DNA of 64,000 nucleotides from the NCBI GenBank assembly GCA_009845905.1, contig VXYS01000006.1, forward strand, positions 358,542-422,541. Direction: 5' to 3'. This document shows, one piece after another, positions 61,018-64,000 of this stretch. A model generated the notes under the pieces. It was not told where the DNA came from. It saw only the letters and a list, made by a program, of their open reading frames with translations, and did not search any database. The DNA comes from Gammaproteobacteria bacterium (GTDB lineage: Bacteria > Pseudomonadota > Gammaproteobacteria > Steroidobacterales > Foliamicaceae). The first letter of the stretch is position 1. Every line of letters begins with the position of its first letter. The translations under genes were made by a program, and so were the position numbers.

Positions 61018-62370
61018 ATGCCGTTCGTTCCGCACACGTCCTCGCAGGTCCGGGACATGCTGCGGCGCCTGGGCGCCCGATCGGTTGCCGAACTCTACGA
61101 CGAGATCCCGGATACGCTGCTGCGGAACGAACCTCCAGGCATTCCTTCGGGCCTGGACGAAGCGGGGATCGGCCGGATCGCCAGACAGAGAGCCGGCAGC
61201 AATACGCCCCTGCTTTGCTTCGCGGGAGGCGGCGCCTACGAACACCACATACCCGCGGCAATCTGGGACATTGCATCGCGGGGTGAGTTCTACAGCAATT
61301 ACACGCCCTACCAGGCCGAGGCCGCGCAGGGCTCGCTGCAGCTCACCTACGAATACCAGACCATGATCGCCGGGCTGACCGGCATGGATGTCGCCAATGC
61401 GTCGTTGTACGACGGCGCCACCGCCTTTGCCGAGGCCTGCCTCATGGCGGTGCGCTGCAACCGCAAGTCGGACGCTCGCAAGATCGCCGTGGCGCGCTCG
61501 TTGCATCCGGCCTGGCGGGCGGTCGCGCGGACGCTGTTGGACGGCCAGGGAATCGAACTCGTGGAAGCCCCGCTGGACGATTCCGGCCGCGCCGATTTCA
61601 ACTACGTGTATGAGAACATCGGCGGGGGATTCGCCGCGATCGCGGTGGCCGCGCCGAATTACCTTGGCGGAATGCCCGACCTCGAGGCCTGGCGCGCGCT
61701 CGCGGACAGGGAGGGCGCGCTGTTGGTCGTGGGGATCAATCCCGTTTCGCTGGGCCTGTTGCGGCCGCCGGGCGAGTTCGGCGCCGATATCGTGTGCGGC
61801 GAAGGCCAGCCGCTGGGCATTCCCATGTCCGGAGGCGGTCCCTTCCTGGGTCTGCTGGCCTGCAAGGCCCAGTACATTCGCCAGATGCCGGGGAGACTGG
61901 CGGGGCGGACGGTGGACGCGGCCGGCGACACCGCTTACGTATTGACGCTGCAGGCGCGCGAGCAGCATATCCGCCGCAGCCGGGCGACTTCGAACATCTG
62001 CACCAATCAGGGGCTGATGGTGGTTGCCGCTACCTTGTACATGGCTTTGCTCGGCGGCGAAGGGATGCGCCGGGTCGCGTCGGCCTGTCATGCGCGGACG
62101 GCGCAACTGGTCGAGGCGCTGACCGCCATCGGGGGCGTGCGGCGCGCCTTTGACGCTCCCTTTTTCCACGAAGACGTTCTTCAACTGGACCGCCCGGTAG
62201 CCCCTGTTCTCGGCGCCCTGGCGGAGCAGGGCATCCTGGGCGGCATCGATATCTCTTCCGAGTACCCGGAACTGGGCGACGCTCTGCTGGTTTGCGCAAC
62301 CGAGATGCGCACGGAAGACGACATTTCGCGCTACGCCCGAGCGCTGCGCGAAATCTACCGCCTGACATGA
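61018..62370 (+). CDS. gcvPA: Glycine dehydrogenase (decarboxylating) subunit 1
   Basis: The 450-residue protein is the N-terminal half of the split P protein: [81 protein letters not shown], and [18 protein letters not shown]. It works with GcvPB in glycine decarboxylation. Its stop overlaps the gcvPB start (ATGA). Split P proteins are less common in enteric bacteria but occur in several gammaproteobacterial lineages. Confidence 0.95.
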   Translation: MPFVPHTSSQVRDMLRRLGARSVAELYDEIPDTLLRNEPPGIPSGLDEAGIGRIARQRAGSNTPLLCFAGGGAYEHHIPAAIWDIASRGEFYSNYTPYQAEAAQGSLQLTYEYQTMIAGLTGMDVANASLYDGATAFAEACLMAVRCNRKSDARKIAVARSLHPAWRAVARTLLDGQGIELVEAPLDDSGRADFNYVYENIGGGFAAIAVAAPNYLGGMPDLEAWRALADREGALLVVGINPVSLGLLRPPGEFGADIVCGEGQPLGIPMSGGGPFLGLLACKAQYIRQMPGRLAGRTVDAAGDTAYVLTLQAREQHIRRSRATSNICTNQGLMVVAATLYMALLGGEGMRRVASACHARTAQLVEALTAIGGVRRAFDAPFFHEDVLQLDRPVAPVLGALAEQGILGGIDISSEYPELGDALLVCATEMRTEDDISRYARALREIYRLT

Positions 62371-63833
62371 CGCGCAGGCTGATATTCGATGTGTCGCGTC
62401 CCGGCCGGCGCGCCCGGGCGCAGGCGCCTGCCGCGGAGAGCGCCCCTGCGGCGGGTCTGCCGGCGAAATTGATCCGGGACCGGAAAGCTCCCCTTCCCGC
62501 AGTCTCGGAACTGGATGTCGTACGCCACTACACGCGCCTTTCGCAGTTGAATTTCTCGATCGACACCAACAGTTACCCGCTGGGTTCCTGCACGATGAAA
62601 TACAACCCGCGGGCCTGCCACCGTCTGGCTTCGCTGCCCGGATTTCTCGACGTGCACCCGGCCGCTCCGGACGCGTCCGTACAGGGCCTGCTGGAGTGTC
62701 TCCACGAACTGCAGGACATGCTGGCCGCGGTGACCGGCATGGAGGCCATCACGCTGGCGCCGATGGCCGGCGCCCAGGGGGAGTTCGCCGGCGTGGCGAT
62801 GTTCAAGGCCTACCATCATGCCCGCGGAGACCACGCGCGCGACGAGATCATCGTGCCAGACGCCGCGCACGGCACCAATCCGGCCACGGCCGCCATGTGC
62901 GGACTCAAGGTTCGGGAAATCGCCACCGGCCGGGACGGGGATATCGAACTGGCGGCGCTGGACGAGGCCCTGGGCCCGCGCACGGCCGGGATCATGCTCA
63001 CCAACCCATCGACTCTGGGGGTGTTCGAGCGCCACATCCTGGAGATTTCAAGACGGGTTCACGCCGCCGGCGGCCTGCTGTATTACGACGGCGCCAACCT
63101 CAACGCCCTGCTGGGCCGCGTGCTGCCGGGCGACATGGGCTTCGACGCGGTGCATCTGAACCTGCACAAGACCTTCTCCACGCCGCATGGCGGCGGCGGT
63201 CCGGGCGCCGGGGCCGTGGGCGTGGCAAGCAGTCTCAAGCCCTTTCTCCCGGTGCCCTACGTTGAAGAGGCCGAAGGGGCCTACCGGTGGCGCACCGACA
63301 GCCCGGACAGCATCGGACGGCTGGCGGCCAACGGCGGCAATATCGGCGTGCTGCTGCGCGCCTGGGTGTACCTGAGGATGCTGGGGCGCGAGGGATTGCA
63401 GCGGGTGGCCGACCACGCGGTGCTCAACGCCAACTACCTGGCGTTCCGGCTCGCGGAAGAGGGCTTCGATCTGGCCTATCCCGAACGGCGCGCCGGGCAC
63501 GAGTTCGTGATCAGCCTGAAGCGCCTGCGCGATGAAACCGGCGTCACCGCCGCCGACTTCGCCAAGGCCATGCTGGACGAAGGCTTTCATGCGCCCACCG
63601 TGTACTTCCCGCTGCTGGTTCCCGAGTGCCTGCTCATCGAGCCGACCGAAACCGAGTCCCCCGAAGCGCTGGATGCGCTGATTGAAGCCATGGTGCGTAT
63701 CCGCGACGCGGCCCTGAGCGATCCCGAGGCGGTTCGCTCCGCACCGCATCGCATGCCGGTCCGGCGTCCCGACGAGGTGCTTGCCGCCCGCAAGCCGGAC
63801 CTGGCCCACGCCCCGGTGCTGCGCCGGGATTGA
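62367..63833 (+). CDS. gcvPB: Glycine dehydrogenase (decarboxylating) subunit 2
   Basis: The 488-residue protein is the C-terminal half of the split P protein. It has [71 protein letters not shown] wording, [44 protein letters not shown] with the PLP Lys ([10 protein letters not shown]), and [11 protein letters not shown]. The ATG 62367 overlaps gcvPA. It ends the glycine-cleavage operon. Confidence 0.96.
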   Translation: MTRRLIFDVSRPGRRARAQAPAAESAPAAGLPAKLIRDRKAPLPAVSELDVVRHYTRLSQLNFSIDTNSYPLGSCTMKYNPRACHRLASLPGFLDVHPAAPDASVQGLLECLHELQDMLAAVTGMEAITLAPMAGAQGEFAGVAMFKAYHHARGDHARDEIIVPDAAHGTNPATAAMCGLKVREIATGRDGDIELAALDEALGPRTAGIMLTNPSTLGVFERHILEISRRVHAAGGLLYYDGANLNALLGRVLPGDMGFDAVHLNLHKTFSTPHGGGGPGAGAVGVASSLKPFLPVPYVEEAEGAYRWRTDSPDSIGRLAANGGNIGVLLRAWVYLRMLGREGLQRVADHAVLNANYLAFRLAEEGFDLAYPERRAGHEFVISLKRLRDETGVTAADFAKAMLDEGFHAPTVYFPLLVPECLLIEPTETESPEALDALIEAMVRIRDAALSDPEAVRSAPHRMPVRRPDEVLAARKPDLAHAPVLRRD

Positions 63834-63851
63834 TGCGCGTAACCGGCCGAC

Positions 63852-64000
63852 ATGAAACGGGCCTACGTATCGACCCAAAGGGGTCAGATTCACCTGCGGT
63901 ATATCGAATCGCGCCTGAAGCCTGCCGGCACGCCCCTCGTTTGCCTTCACCCGCTTCCCTAAAGCGGCGCTTTCTTCGAGACGATCGTGCCGCTATTGAA
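63852..64000 (+). pseudogene. Alpha/beta-hydrolase gene interrupted by an in-frame stop (window edge)
   Basis: From ATG 63852 the frame reads MKRAYVSTQRGQIHLRYIES, then RLKPAGTPLVCLHPLP, then stops at TAA 63960-63962 and continues in frame as SGAFFETIVPLLN to the window edge. Alpha/beta hydrolases of this type commonly have LVCLHPLPYSG...F at the oxyanion-hole loop, so TAA sits exactly where Tyr (TAC/TAT) is expected. The gene is therefore probably a recent pseudogene or carries a sequence error. It lies 19 bases after gcvPB. Confidence 0.6.

Overview
The window is 64 kb of dense, high-GC chromosome, most likely from a gammaproteobacterium outside the well-studied genera. This is inferred from gene order and families: yceD-rpmF-plsX-fabH, pilA-pilB-pilC-pilD-coaE-zapD, clpS-clpA-infA, tkt-gap-pgk-pyk, sucCD, a type II secretion block, and gcvT-gcvH with a split P-protein. 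No 16S rRNA or other taxonomic marker is present. There is no phage, insertion sequence, CRISPR array or classical defence locus. Genes are tightly packed, with many 1-4 bp start/stop overlaps, and no gene-free stretch exceeds about 250 bases.

Region 1 (1-25 kb) is accessory-like metabolism: a beta-lactamase-fold hydrolase, a TonB-dependent receptor, an SBF-family transporter, tRNA-Ala(CGC), a PQQ dehydrogenase coupled to a succinate-semialdehyde-type dehydrogenase, a Tat-exported SoxC/SorA-type sulfite dehydrogenase with its cytochrome, two more c-type cytochromes, an acyl-CoA synthetase, an SDR/methyltransferase/AhpD operon, a formylglycine-enzyme-like protein, an Hsp20 with an excellent sigma-32 promoter, an alcohol dehydrogenase, and a deacetylase/enoyl-CoA hydratase/Lon-domain operon. 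The most unusual content is a two-gene module seen twice: a class I methyltransferase with a divergent motif I and a large N-terminal domain (4294-5409 and 17278-18372), each next to a small related protein (5550-5834 and 16931-17272).

Region 2 (25-44 kb) is central metabolism and housekeeping: redoxin, transketolase, GAPDH, PGK, pyruvate kinase, MgtE, HPF, MutT, ZapD, CoaE, the type IV pilus core (pilDCBA), succinyl-CoA synthetase and NAD synthetase. Region 3 (44-48.9 kb) is ribosome and envelope: Maf, YceD, L32, PlsX, FabH, an L,D-transpeptidase and a Braun-type lipoprotein ending in Lys, a likely enzyme-substrate pair. Region 4 (49-54.5 kb) is a partial type II secretion cluster (gspC-D-E-F) with no pseudopilin genes. 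Region 5 (54.6-64 kb) holds ClpS/ClpA/IF-1, a DUF885 hydrolase, the glycine cleavage system and an interrupted alpha/beta-hydrolase start.

The strongest non-coding signal is a family of dispersed hairpin elements. Three copies (30228-30327, 33291-33390, 59347-59444) share an almost identical 47-base loop core but have different arms, and each copy's arms are perfect inverted repeats of 24-26 bp. A structurally similar fourth element (36520-36630) has a different loop and interrupts the pil cluster. Shorter hairpin repeats lie at 9872-9898, 16330-16358, 21891-21994, 48979-49065 and 54599-54658.
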